Below, in pieces: positions 44,174 through 53,284 of a stretch of 64,000 nt of DNA. Each line of letters starts with the position of its first letter. Position 1 is the first letter of the stretch. The position numbers were made by a program, and so were the translations under genes. Source of the stretch: Rosettibacter sp037481715. Its GTDB lineage: Bacteria; Bacteroidota; Ignavibacteria; Ignavibacteriales; Melioribacteraceae. The stretch covers positions 62,001-126,000 of the forward strand of contig JBBFLD010000003.1 in the NCBI GenBank assembly GCA_037481715.1. The letters run 5' to 3'. The notes below the pieces were generated by a model, which ran no database searches, was not told the origin of the DNA, and saw nothing but the letters and a program-made list of their open reading frames with translations.

Positions 44174-45823
44174 TCAATTAGGATTTTTTTCTGTCTTTAA
44201 AAGAGTTATAATTTTCTTTATAAAAGTAACAAACAAAATAAGAATTGCAATAAATAAAGAAATATAGGGGAATAACAGCGGATATTTCGTAAAAAAAGTT
44301 TTTTCGTTTCTTAATTCTGCATAACCTGTTAATTCTGTTTTAGTAAATAATTTTGTTTCATTAATTGTTCTGCCGAGCGGGTCTATTATGCAGCTGATAC
44401 CTCCATTTGCAGCACGAATCAAAGTTCTGCGGTTTTCAATTGCTCTTAAAGCAGCAATTTCTTTATGCTGAAATGGTCCGCTTGAATATCCATACCAGCT
44501 GTCATTTGTTACAACAACAAGAAGTTCAGCATCTTTTTGAACAAAACCTGCTACAAAATCAGGATAGATTGATTCAAAACAGACAACCCCTGCTGTCCTG
44601 ATATTCATGAAATTAAAAATTGTTTGTTCTTTTCCTACATTCCAGCTTGAAATTCCAACCTGCCATTTAATTAATTCACCTAAAAATGGAAGCTGTTCAA
44701 CAAATGGAACTTTTTCTCCAAAAGGGACAAGCTTTATTTTTCCATATTTCTGAACTGTAGTTGTGAAAGGTGAAAAAAGCAAAATAGAATTATATGAAGT
44801 ATAAGCAACATCACTATTTTTGATTCTCTTCGCATCTTTAGGAGCTTTTGACAAATCAAAATAAAAATTTGCATCCGGCATTCCTGTCATCAAATAAACA
44901 TTGTTTGAATCTACAAATTGATGAATTCTTTCCACTTCATTTGGATAATTTCCGGAAAGCAGATAAACAGGCAATGCAGACTCGGGCCAAACAATTAATT
45001 TTGCCCCTTGATTAACCGCTTCTTGTGAAAGTGATAAATACAAATTTAACTGCTCATCTAAATTCCCTGCTTCCCATTTATCCCATGGATTTAAATTTGG
45101 TTGAATCAAACCTACTTTAATTTTCCTTGATGAATGCTCGAAGACTGATGATTTATACATTCCATAAATTACTGGAATTATAAAAAGTAATACAGCTGCA
45201 GCAGCATAGAATATATTATTTCTTTTCTTCTCGATATAATTTTTAATAAAGAGATAAAGAAACACATTAATGAATAAAATCAAAAGCGAAATTCCATATG
45301 CACCAATAATATCTGCAATTTGAATGAACCAATTAAAATATGGTAATGAATTTGCAAGCATAAGCCAGGGAAATCTTAAATCTGTTATGCTGTATGCATA
45401 TTCAAATGCTACCCAGAAGAATGGAAATAAAAACAACGAAATTTTTTTGTTAAGTGATTTTTTTGAGAAATAATAAATTGTGGATGGAATCAAAAATATT
45501 GCTGGATTTATGAACACTAGAAGAACTCCAGAAATCATTAAAAAAGGGTCAGCTTCTTTTGTCCAGCTCCCTACCCAGTATAATGTGATTAGTGTAAAGA
45601 TAAAAACCGTATAGTATGTAAATCGATTTATCGACCCGAGTTGTTCTTTTTTTTCAATTACAAAAAAGTAAGGGATAAATGCAAAAAAAATTAAAATCGG
45701 AAAGGGAAAAGGCGGAAATGAAATTCCAAGCAAAACACCACTGATTAATCCAAAAAGAAGTTCTTTCTTTTTAATCTTCTTTTCTTCAGGTGTTAACTGA
45801 TAAAATGACTTAAGTATTTTCAT
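44174..45823 (-). CDS. lnt: Apolipoprotein N-acyltransferase
   Basis: Adds the third acyl chain to the N-terminal Cys of lipoproteins in the inner membrane. N-terminal helices are followed by the nitrilase-like domain: IVWPESALPVYLL (catalytic Glu), KYGKIKLVPFGEKVPFVE (catalytic Lys), and VVCFESIYPDF (catalytic Cys). At 549 residues with a C-terminal helix it is normal in length. It overlaps the dedA-family stop by 14 bases and ends a compact minus-strand chain. Several lipoproteins in this window would be its substrates. Confidence 0.94.
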   Translation of the reverse strand: MKILKSFYQLTPEEKKIKKKELLFGLISGVLLGISFPPFPFPILIFFAFIPYFFVIEKKEQLGSINRFTYYTVFIFTLITLYWVGSWTKEADPFLMISGVLLVFINPAIFLIPSTIYYFSKKSLNKKISLFLFPFFWVAFEYAYSITDLRFPWLMLANSLPYFNWFIQIADIIGAYGISLLILFINVFLYLFIKNYIEKKRNNIFYAAAAVLLFIIPVIYGMYKSSVFEHSSRKIKVGLIQPNLNPWDKWEAGNLDEQLNLYLSLSQEAVNQGAKLIVWPESALPVYLLSGNYPNEVERIHQFVDSNNVYLMTGMPDANFYFDLSKAPKDAKRIKNSDVAYTSYNSILLFSPFTTTVQKYGKIKLVPFGEKVPFVEQLPFLGELIKWQVGISSWNVGKEQTIFNFMNIRTAGVVCFESIYPDFVAGFVQKDAELLVVVTNDSWYGYSSGPFQHKEIAALRAIENRRTLIRAANGGISCIIDPLGRTINETKLFTKTELTGYAELRNEKTFFTKYPLLFPYISLFIAILILFVTFIKKIITLLKTEKNPN

Positions 45824-46427
45824 CTTTTCGTTTCTTTTTTACAAAATATCTAACGACAAAATATAAGACAACTATCAGAGTTAAAATTAAAGCTATATCA
45901 GAATATGTTGTTAAATATTTATCAATCAGTTCAATGTTGTTACCCAAAAACATTCCAAGCATAATTAATAAAGTATTCCAGACAAATGAACTTACAAAAG
46001 CATAAATAAATGTTCTTAATTTTTTCAAGCGATGGAAACCGGCAAAAAAGCTAACAACAGCTCTGGTTCCAGGCAAAAATCTGTTTATTAAAATTATGTT
46101 ATAGCCATATTTATGAAACCACAAATCAGCTTTCTCAAGTGATTGCGGTTTAATAAATTTTAATTTGCCGTTACGAATTAAATTTTCGCCCAGATATTTT
46201 CCTATGAAATACATAACAATAAAACCAATTCCGCTTCCAATACTGGCAAGCAGTAGGATAGGCAAAAAACTTAATGTTGAACTGGCAATTAAAGTCGCTC
46301 CCAAAACTATTACTATATCACTTGGAGATGGAGGAAACAAATTTTCGATAAATCCAAAAAAGAATACAATTAAATAAATTAAAGATTTGTCAAGTGTGCT
46401 TATGTAAGAAATTATATTTTCGAGCAT
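45810..46427 (-). CDS. DedA-family membrane protein
   Basis: A 205-residue membrane protein with four or five helices. The family motif FFGFIENLFPPSPSDIVIV opens it, and the membrane-embedded NRFLPGTRAVVSFFAGFHR carries the conserved Arg residues. DedA proteins are implicated in lipid-carrier (undecaprenyl phosphate) or phospholipid flipping and membrane homeostasis. Its ATG shares one base with the ispF stop (TAATG). It sits between ispF and lnt in a tightly packed chain. Confidence 0.9.
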   Translation of the reverse strand: MLENIISYISTLDKSLIYLIVFFFGFIENLFPPSPSDIVIVLGATLIASSTLSFLPILLLASIGSGIGFIVMYFIGKYLGENLIRNGKLKFIKPQSLEKADLWFHKYGYNIILINRFLPGTRAVVSFFAGFHRLKKLRTFIYAFVSSFVWNTLLIMLGMFLGNNIELIDKYLTTYSDIALILTLIVVLYFVVRYFVKKKRKDENT

Positions 46428-46918
46428 TAATTTTCTTTTTTGGTGAGCAAAACAACAGCATAAGCAGCTGCTCCTTCTTCTCTTCCTACAAAACCAAGTT
46501 TTTCGGAAGTTGTTGCTTTAATTGAAATTTGATTTTCATCGGCTTTTAAGACAGCTGCAATTTCTTTTATCATTAATTTAATAAATGGAGAAACTTTTGG
46601 TTTTTCAATTACAAGAGTAGCATCAAGATTGCCAAGCACATAACCATTCTGCTGAACTAAATCATAAGTTTTTTCAAGTAAAATTTTGCTGTCGATATTT
46701 CGAAATTCCTCGCTTGAATTTGGGAAATGTTTTCCAATATCGCCAAGTGCAAGTGCACCAAGCATTGCATCACAAATTGCGTGCAGCAAAACATCAGCAT
46801 CGGAATGTCCTTCCAATCCAGTTTCATAAGGAATAACGATTCCACCCAGAACTAAAATTCTATCTCGAGAAAATGGATGGACATCGTAACCAAAGCCTAT
46901 TTTAAATTGTTGATTCAA
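46427..46918 (-). CDS. ispF: 2-C-methyl-D-erythritol 2,4-cyclodiphosphate synthase
   Basis: Forms the cyclodiphosphate intermediate of the non-mevalonate isoprenoid pathway. Metal and substrate residues are visible in IGFGYDVHPF, GLEGHSDADVLLHAICDAMLG and GDIGKHFPN. At 163 residues it has usual length. The start codon is TTG at 46918, overlapping the acylphosphatase stop as TTGA, an uncommon start that the overlap and N-terminal alignment (NQQFKIGFGYDVH) support. It is on the same strand as the other chain genes; no ispD is adjacent. Confidence 0.95.
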   Translation of the reverse strand: MNQQFKIGFGYDVHPFSRDRILVLGGIVIPYETGLEGHSDADVLLHAICDAMLGALALGDIGKHFPNSSEEFRNIDSKILLEKTYDLVQQNGYVLGNLDATLVIEKPKVSPFIKLMIKEIAAVLKADENQISIKATTSEKLGFVGREEGAAAYAVVLLTKKEN

Positions 46919-47196
46919 AATCTTATCTCAAATGTTTTAAATTCGTTTTTAGGTTCGCTCCATTTAATAATTGCATCTTTCACATCGGCAGAAATTGGTC
47001 CTACTTTCAATCGATTAAATAATTCTTCAATCAAATGAGGCTCCCCTTCCACAACTGTATAAACTTCGCCTGTATAAAGATTTTTTGTATAACCTTTTAA
47101 TCCAAGATTTTGTGCATGCCGATAAACAAAATATCTGAATCCTACACCTTGAACAAGTCCACTCACAATTATTTCTGCTCTTTTAATGTTTTCCAT
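46915..47196 (-). CDS. acyP: Acylphosphatase
   Basis: A small soluble enzyme hydrolysing acyl phosphates. The active-site signature GLVQGVGFRYFVYRHA carries the catalytic Arg, and TKNLYTGEVYTVVEGE carries the catalytic Asn. An upstream extension to 47247 would add 17 hydrophobic residues; the ATG at 47196 (MENIKRAEIIVSG) yields a normal 93-residue enzyme and overlaps the EamA gene by 14 bases. The stop overlaps the ispF TTG. Confidence 0.93.
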   Translation of the reverse strand: MENIKRAEIIVSGLVQGVGFRYFVYRHAQNLGLKGYTKNLYTGEVYTVVEGEPHLIEELFNRLKVGPISADVKDAIIKWSEPKNEFKTFEIRF

Positions 47197-48139
47197 TAGA
47201 ATTGTTAAAAAAATTTGAATAGACAAAATCGAATATTTCAGATACAATCAATCCGGAAAAAATTAATACGCTTCCGAGCAAGCCAAAATTAGTGAATTTT
47301 TCGTTGAGTATAAAGAATGCAAAAATAGCTGCAAATATTGGTTCGAATGAATAAATTATTCCTGCTTTAGTAGGACTTACAAGTTTCTGAAATTTTGTTT
47401 GCAATCCAAAATTCACACATGTTGCAAGCAATGAAGTATAAAGAAGTCCACTCCACAAATTTGAAGTTAATTTTATTTTTATTAATTCAAGTGCACTAAA
47501 ATGAAAAATCAGCGACATTAAAAAAGCAAAAACCGAAACACTAATCAGCTGAGATACGAATAAAATCCAGAAATCATGTTTAGGAGAAATTATATCCATA
47601 TAAACCACATGCAAAGCAAAAAATAAAGCGCAGATTAATGTGAATGTATCTCCAATATTAAATGTTTTTCCGAGTTCAGATAAAAAATTTTTTATTGAAC
47701 TGCCGCCGCTCGACAAAAACAAAATTCCTATGAAGACAAGAAGAGTTCCAATTAATGCTCCTTTAGAAGGAATTTTCTTTTCAATCAGCATCTGTAAAAA
47801 TGGAACCATCACAACAAGTGAACCTGTTATAAATCCAGATTTTGTAGCTGTTGTGTATTTTAATCCAATTGTTTGAAACATAAAACCAAAAAAAAGAAAA
47901 AGACCAAGAAAAATTCCAGAAAGAAAAGCTTGTTTATTAATTTTATAATTTTTGAAAAACAGATAAGCAGAAATAATCAATGCAGCCACGCCAAAACGAA
48001 TTGAAACAAACAGCATGGAAGAAATATCATGAAGAGATTCTTTCACAATAACAAAGGTGCCGCCCCAGATAATAGTCATCAATAGCAAAGCACCTTCGCC
48101 TAAAAAGTGAGTTGATTTTTTTTCTTTGGAATTATTCAT
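47183..48139 (-). CDS. EamA-family (DMT) transporter
   Basis: A 318-residue inner-membrane transporter with ten hydrophobic helices in two EamA repeats. The first repeat begins GALLLMTIIWGGTFVIV, and the second holds FEPIFAAIFAFFILNEKF, the usual C-terminal motif with Glu-Pro. DMT carriers export or import metabolites such as amino acids or purines; substrate cannot be told from sequence. It overlaps the acylphosphatase start and follows era after 44 bases. Confidence 0.88.
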   Translation of the reverse strand: MNNSKEKKSTHFLGEGALLLMTIIWGGTFVIVKESLHDISSMLFVSIRFGVAALIISAYLFFKNYKINKQAFLSGIFLGLFLFFGFMFQTIGLKYTTATKSGFITGSLVVMVPFLQMLIEKKIPSKGALIGTLLVFIGILFLSSGGSSIKNFLSELGKTFNIGDTFTLICALFFALHVVYMDIISPKHDFWILFVSQLISVSVFAFLMSLIFHFSALELIKIKLTSNLWSGLLYTSLLATCVNFGLQTKFQKLVSPTKAGIIYSFEPIFAAIFAFFILNEKFTNFGLLGSVLIFSGLIVSEIFDFVYSNFFNNSNGKH

Positions 48140-48183
48140 CTATATGTTGATTGATTAGCAGTTTTCTGAAAAATCTTTTTCAA

Positions 48184-49092
48184 TTATTCTTCGGGTGGAA
48201 CATATCCAAAAGATTTCAACAAATTTGGTTTTGAACGCCATTTCTCTCTTACTTTCACATACAATTCAAGATAAACTTCCCGCTGTAAAAATCTTTCAAT
48301 TGATTCACGAGAAAGCCTGCCTAATTTTTTTATAAGTTCCCCGTTTTTCCCAATTATGATTGGTTTTTGTGATTCCTTTTCAACTATTATAATTGCACGA
48401 ATGTAATCTTTTCCTTTTTCTCTTTCCTTAAATTCTTCTACAACAACTTCGGTGCTGTAAGGAACTTCTTCATGATACATTTCAAAAATTTTTTCTCGAA
48501 TTATTTCTGAAACAAAAAATCTTTCGTTTTCATCGCTCAATTGGTCATCAGGATAATATTTTGGATGTTCAGGCAAGTACTCAAGTATTATGTCAATTAC
48601 AGTTTGAAGATTATAACCTTGAGCAGCAGAAATTGGAATTACTTTTTCAAAAAATTTTTTCTCGCTGAGAGAATTAATTAAATTTTCTACAACCTGTTGA
48701 TTAACAAGGTCAATTTTATTTATCAAAAGTATTTTTTTGATTTTTTTATCCTTAAGAATTTCAAAAACTTTTTCATCTGATAAAGTTTTTTCACCTGTCG
48801 GGTCAGTTGATATATCAATCATAAACAAAATTAAATCTGCATCTTTTGCAGCAGCTAAAACATATTCAAGCATTCTTTCTTGAAGGAGATATTCTGGATT
48901 CAAAATTCCAGGTGTATCCTGAAATATAATTTGATAATCTTCTGCAGAAAGAATTCCAATAATTTTCTTTCTTGTTGTTTGAGGCTTGCTTGTAGTTATC
49001 GATAATTTCTCTCCAATCAAAGCATTCATCAAAGTTGATTTGCCAACATTTGGTTTTCCAATTATCGAAACAAAGCCTGCTTTAACTGGCAT
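48184..49092 (-). CDS. era: GTPase Era
   Basis: An essential GTPase that binds the 3' end of 16S rRNA and aids small-subunit assembly. GTPase motifs: GKPNVGKSTLMNALIG (G1), FQDTPGI (G3) and LINKIDLV (G4). The C-terminal KH domain is marked by PIIIGKNGELIKKLGRLSRE. At 302 residues it has normal length, and an AAGGAG site precedes the ATG. It is not HydF, though HydF is another GTPase that would be expected near hydE/hydG. Confidence 0.96.
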   Translation of the reverse strand: MPVKAGFVSIIGKPNVGKSTLMNALIGEKLSITTSKPQTTRKKIIGILSAEDYQIIFQDTPGILNPEYLLQERMLEYVLAAAKDADLILFMIDISTDPTGEKTLSDEKVFEILKDKKIKKILLINKIDLVNQQVVENLINSLSEKKFFEKVIPISAAQGYNLQTVIDIILEYLPEHPKYYPDDQLSDENERFFVSEIIREKIFEMYHEEVPYSTEVVVEEFKEREKGKDYIRAIIIVEKESQKPIIIGKNGELIKKLGRLSRESIERFLQREVYLELYVKVREKWRSKPNLLKSFGYVPPEE

Positions 49093-49155
49093 AATATTTC
49101 TCCTTATTTACATCATAAATATATTGAAAAAACAGAATCAGAACATAAGTAAGCA

Positions 49156-50088
49156 TTAAAACAATTTTGCTCTTTTTGAAAAATAACTGAGCAATGCTCT
49201 GTCGAAAGGTGTAGATGTATCTATCAAGTTATATTGAATTCCGTAATTCAGGCATTCAGATTTTAATTTGCTTAAGAAATCTTTCATTGCATCCTGATAT
49301 GCCTTTTGAATCAAATAGGGCTGAGTTGTAATTTCATCTTTTGTTTCAAGGTCGATAAAAACTGAATCTCTATCAAATCCAAAGTTCATTTCAATAGGGT
49401 CTAAAATCTGGAAAACAATTATTTCATTTTTTTTATAGTGAATATGTTTGAGTGTGGTCATTATTGAATCAACAATATCATCTTCTGATTTTGAAGGGAA
49501 ATCAAAAAAATCTGAAATAATAATTGTTAATCCCCGTTTAGTTATTTTATTTACAACTGAATCGATGCAGCTTGAAGTGTTTGTATTTCCAGAAGGAATT
49601 GTTTTAGCCAGCTCTGTAAATAAAGTTTTCAAATAGACTAAATTTGATTTAGGAGGCAGATAAGAATGAATATGGTCTGAATAAATTGCAAGACCAATAG
49701 CATCCTGCTGATTAATCATTATATAACTTAATGCTGCTGCAAGTGTTGTTGCATATTCAAATTTTGTAAATCGAGATGAATATTTGAAATTCATTGAACT
49801 GCTTGCATCAAGAAAAATATGACAGATTAAATTAGTTTCCTCTTCATATTGTTTAATGAAAAATTTTTCGCTCTTTGCATAAACTTTCCAATCAAGATTT
49901 TTAAGTGAATCGCCCTGCATGTATGGTCTGTGCTCGCTGAACTCAACACTGAATCCATGATATGGACTTCGATGAAGTCCAATCATAAATCCCTCGACTA
50001 TCATTCTTGCTCTTAATTCAAGATTTTCAATCTTAGCAATAATTTCAGGATTAAGAAATGATTTTACATCTTTAGTTTTTATCGACAT
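49156..50088 (-). CDS. DUF58 domain-containing protein
   Basis: A 310-residue soluble protein of the DUF58 family, whose members have a von Willebrand A-like fold and usually work with a MoxR AAA ATPase. The hallmark is YHGFSVEFSEHRPYMQGDSL followed by NLDWKVYAKSEK; a MIDAS-like CHIFLDASSSMNF segment follows. No MoxR or BatA gene is adjacent. Its start overlaps the TPR lipoprotein stop by 17 bases. The role is unknown but probably in chaperone-like complex assembly or envelope stress. Confidence 0.87.
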   Translation of the reverse strand: MSIKTKDVKSFLNPEIIAKIENLELRARMIVEGFMIGLHRSPYHGFSVEFSEHRPYMQGDSLKNLDWKVYAKSEKFFIKQYEEETNLICHIFLDASSSMNFKYSSRFTKFEYATTLAAALSYIMINQQDAIGLAIYSDHIHSYLPPKSNLVYLKTLFTELAKTIPSGNTNTSSCIDSVVNKITKRGLTIIISDFFDFPSKSEDDIVDSIMTTLKHIHYKKNEIIVFQILDPIEMNFGFDRDSVFIDLETKDEITTQPYLIQKAYQDAMKDFLSKLKSECLNYGIQYNLIDTSTPFDRALLSYFSKRAKLF

Positions 50089-50593
50089 TTGATTTCATCT
50101 TCTTTGTTAAAATTTCATCTGGCGATGCACCAAGATTTTCGAGTTCAAGTTTTACAGATTTTGTCAATTCACTTTTTGGAAAATTTTTCATAAACAATTC
50201 ATAATTATATTTTGCTGAATCGAGTTGATTTAATTCATTGGCAAAAATAAAACCTGCAACAAACAAAGCTCTTTCAGCTTCTGGTGAATTTTTATATTCA
50301 TAAAAAATCTTCTTGTAATAATTAATTGCTTTTTTTAGTGATTCTTCTTTGCCGAGATTTGGAATCAATTGAGCATGATAGAGTTTTGCAATTTCATAAA
50401 TTGATTGCGGAGCGAATTTACTTTCTGGATACTTTTTCAACAAATCATTAAAATCGTTAAGAGCTTGAAGATATTTTTTCTCTTTAACTTTTTGTAAAGC
50501 CTCGTTAAAGTAATCTTTATCGCTTTTAGAGCTGCAATTAAAAATTAATAAAGATGAAAAAAGAATCAGAAAAAATTTATAATTCAATTTCAT
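50072..50593 (-). CDS. BamD-like TPR lipoprotein
   Basis: A 173-residue lipoprotein: signal peptide ending in the lipobox LLIFNC, then helical TPR-like repeats (YFNEALQKVKEKKYLQALND, LLKKYPESKFAPQSIYEIAKL, AINYYKKIFYEYKNSPEAE). It resembles the outer-membrane lipoprotein BamD or YbgF-type periplasmic TPR proteins, but it is shorter than BamD. It may help assemble outer-membrane or cell-envelope machinery. It starts the DUF58 gene pair, and hydE lies upstream after 77 bases. Confidence 0.75.
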   Translation of the reverse strand: MKLNYKFFLILFSSLLIFNCSSKSDKDYFNEALQKVKEKKYLQALNDFNDLLKKYPESKFAPQSIYEIAKLYHAQLIPNLGKEESLKKAINYYKKIFYEYKNSPEAERALFVAGFIFANELNQLDSAKYNYELFMKNFPKSELTKSVKLELENLGASPDEILTKKMKSNVDKN

Positions 50594-50670
50594 AATTAAA
50601 CCTGAATTATTTTTAATTCTTACTGGAAATATACAATCAAAATTAGTAGCTAAAAAATTTGGAGTATAAA

Positions 50671-51711
50671 TTAACTGCTGAGCTGCATTTTAAGCGAATC
50701 CCCGCGTGAGGTAGAAATTTTTCTTCCAATAGATTCAATTTGCAATTGAAGACATGCACGACATGCTTTTGGGTCGTCATTGATACATTTTCGATTGGCA
50801 TAAATTTGATAATGTTCTCTGTATGGAAATGGTGTGAAGTCTGGCATTATAACATTTGCCCCTGCTCTCAAACCTTTTATTCTTCCATCTTCGTCAAGAG
50901 TTGCAAGTGCAGTTGTAGCTGGAATGTGAACAGATTTTAAAACAATTCTTGCAACTGCCATAGTCTTCAATGTTAATTCAACACTTGCAGGCTTTTTACT
51001 TCGATAAGGAGTATTAGGCGATGGAATAAAAGGACCAAAAGCAGCCATATCTAAATCAAGATCTTTGCACAATAAAATATCATCAGCAATATCTTCTATT
51101 GTCTGCATAGGCAGACCAATCATATTACCAGAACCAACCTGATAGCCAAGTTTTTTCAAGTATCTTAGATGAGCAATTCTTTCATTTAATTGCTGATGCA
51201 GATGATAAATTGAATACAGTTTTGGATTTGCTGTTTCATGTTTTAAAAGATATCTGTCAGCTCCCGCAATTTTCCATGTTTGATATTCATGAAAACCTCT
51301 TTCTCCCAAACTCAATGTAATTGCAACATCTGCAATTTGTTTTATAGAATAAATTATATAAGCAATTAAATCTGTATCATAAAAATTATCTTCACCTGAT
51401 TGAAGAACAATAGTAAAAATTCCTGAATTAATAATTTGTTTTGCAGTTTCAATAATTTCTTCAGGTGACATTCGATAGCGATGAAGATGACTGTTATCTG
51501 CTCTTAAGCCGCAGTAAAGACAATTTTGTTCACAGTAATTTGAAAAATCTATTATGCCTCTAAGATGAACTTCATCGCCGCAATATTCGGCTCTTACTTC
51601 ATCAGCGCGTTCATAAAGTTTTTGAATATCTTCCTGCTCAGTAAGGCTAAGCAGAAAAATAATTTCTTCTTTTGTTAATTCTTTTTTATGTAAAATTTCT
51701 TTTAGGTTCAT
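50671..51711 (-). CDS. hydE: [FeFe] hydrogenase H-cluster radical SAM maturase HydE
   Basis: Radical SAM enzyme acting in the biosynthesis of the dithiomethylamine/iron site of the [FeFe] hydrogenase H-cluster. The radical SAM cluster motif CEQNCLYCGLR is near residues 60-70, and the barrel contains LGERGFHEYQTWK and GSGNMIGLPMQTIEDIADD, both typical of HydE. C-terminal CRACLQLQIESIGRKIS carries two Cys. At 346 residues it has normal length. It follows hydG by 25 bases. No hydF or hydA gene is seen within the window. Confidence 0.93.
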   Translation of the reverse strand: MNLKEILHKKELTKEEIIFLLSLTEQEDIQKLYERADEVRAEYCGDEVHLRGIIDFSNYCEQNCLYCGLRADNSHLHRYRMSPEEIIETAKQIINSGIFTIVLQSGEDNFYDTDLIAYIIYSIKQIADVAITLSLGERGFHEYQTWKIAGADRYLLKHETANPKLYSIYHLHQQLNERIAHLRYLKKLGYQVGSGNMIGLPMQTIEDIADDILLCKDLDLDMAAFGPFIPSPNTPYRSKKPASVELTLKTMAVARIVLKSVHIPATTALATLDEDGRIKGLRAGANVIMPDFTPFPYREHYQIYANRKCINDDPKACRACLQLQIESIGRKISTSRGDSLKMQLSS

Positions 51712-51736
51712 TCAATTATACTTTTTCAAAAATTTA

Positions 51737-53128
51737 TTAAAAGAAAACATCACGTTCGCCGTTATCAACTCTTTCAATCATTTTAAGAGCTTTTGTTTTT
51801 GTTGGTCCATCTAATTTTTCAATTTCTTTTTGAATAAAGCTTTCTGCAACTTTTCTTGTTTCTTCAGAAGCATAATCATTTATATATTCTTTAAATGTTG
51901 AAAGAGCATTTGGCGAGCACATAAAATGAATGGTTCCTGATTTTGCAAATTCCATAAATCTATCGCCAGTTCTTTGAGAACGATAGCATGCTGTGCAAAA
52001 GCTTGGCAAAAACCCAAGTTCGCAGCAATCTTTAACTACTTCGTCCAATGAACGATGGTCGCCAAGTTGAAATTGCTGCATTTCGTATTCATTCAAACTT
52101 TCCTGAGATTCGCGATAAGCACCAGGAGAAGTTCTGCTGCCTGCACTAATTTGAGATACACCAACATTGAATAATTCTCTTCTTAATTCCGGTCTTTCTC
52201 TTGTCGATAGAATAATTCCAGTGTATGGAACTGCAAGTCTTAAAACTGCAACAAGTTTTTTGAATGATAAATCATCAACTGCAAAAGGTGGTTTATGAGA
52301 AATAGGAGCATTGAGCGCAGGTTCAAGTCTTGGAACTGAAATTGTGTGTGGACCAATTCCATATTTTTCATCAAGATTAAAAGCATGACTCAACATTGCA
52401 AGAGTTTCAAATTTATAATCTGTCAAACCAAATAAAGCTCCAATACCAACATCGTCAATTCCTGCTTGCAAAGCTCGGTCCATTGCATAAAGTCTCCATG
52501 CAAAATCTTTTTTTGGTCCATCAGGATGCATCTTCACATAAGTTTCGTAATGATAAGTTTCCTGAAAACATTGATATGTTCCTATACCAAAACTTTTTAA
52601 TACTTTAAAACCATCAACAGATAATGGAGCAGTGTTGACATTAATTCTTCTTATGTTACCGCCATTAATTCTAACATCATACATTGTTTGAATTGCTTTG
52701 CCGATATAATCAAGAGAAGAATTTTTTAGACTTTCCCCTGCAACAAGTAATATTCTTTTATGACCTTGTTTTACTAAAAATTCTGTTTCTTCTCGTATTT
52801 CCTCAATTGTTAATGTTTTTCTTTTCAACTCTTTATTATCTCTTCGAAATGCACAATAAAGGCAATTATTAACACAAACATTTGTAACATAAAGCGGGGC
52901 AAAAAGGACAAGTCGATTTCCATAAATTTTTTCTTTTATTTCTTTTGCTGTATGAAATAGTTCTTCCAAAATTTCACTATCTGAAATATTTAATAATGCT
53001 GCACTATCTCTTAGAGTTAAACCTTTTGCTTCTTTTGCTTTCTGTATAACATCTTTCTGAAGTGCTTTATCATTCAGCTTGTCATCATTTAATAAAGAAA
53101 AAATATATTCTTCATTTATAAATTCCAT
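51737..53128 (-). CDS. hydG: [FeFe] hydrogenase H-cluster radical SAM maturase HydG
   Basis: Converts tyrosine into CO and cyanide ligands for the H-cluster. The N-terminal radical SAM motif is CVNNCLYCAFRRDN. The C-terminal domain has CTACYRSQRTGDRFMEFA and a third Cys at HFMCSPNAL, the CX2CX22C ligands of the second cluster that separate HydG from ThiH. At 463 residues the length is right. A GGTGGGG site precedes the ATG. It starts the hydG-hydE unit, 157 bases from the LD-carboxypeptidase gene end. Confidence 0.95.
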   Translation of the reverse strand: MEFINEEYIFSLLNDDKLNDKALQKDVIQKAKEAKGLTLRDSAALLNISDSEILEELFHTAKEIKEKIYGNRLVLFAPLYVTNVCVNNCLYCAFRRDNKELKRKTLTIEEIREETEFLVKQGHKRILLVAGESLKNSSLDYIGKAIQTMYDVRINGGNIRRINVNTAPLSVDGFKVLKSFGIGTYQCFQETYHYETYVKMHPDGPKKDFAWRLYAMDRALQAGIDDVGIGALFGLTDYKFETLAMLSHAFNLDEKYGIGPHTISVPRLEPALNAPISHKPPFAVDDLSFKKLVAVLRLAVPYTGIILSTRERPELRRELFNVGVSQISAGSRTSPGAYRESQESLNEYEMQQFQLGDHRSLDEVVKDCCELGFLPSFCTACYRSQRTGDRFMEFAKSGTIHFMCSPNALSTFKEYINDYASEETRKVAESFIQKEIEKLDGPTKTKALKMIERVDNGERDVFF

Positions 53129-53284
53129 AGCCCCACCATAAATTGTTTAGATTTTGCAAACAACAAATATACCAGTCTGATTCATAGCTAAAAAAACCTT
53201 AAAAATGAACCATTTTGAAATTTTTTTCTTAAAAAAGAGAAATGATTAAGGCGGGATTCTTGAAAAGAAATATGTTTGAGAAAA

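Noticed and set aside
48184..49092. GTPase near hydE/hydG considered as HydF
   Set aside because: It carries the C-terminal KH domain motif and overall layout of Era and lacks the C-terminal Cys cluster expected of HydF.
53129..53284. AAAATG/CATTTT-type short dyad upstream of hydG
   Set aside because: The arms are short and entirely AT-rich in an AT-rich genome, so chance is likely.
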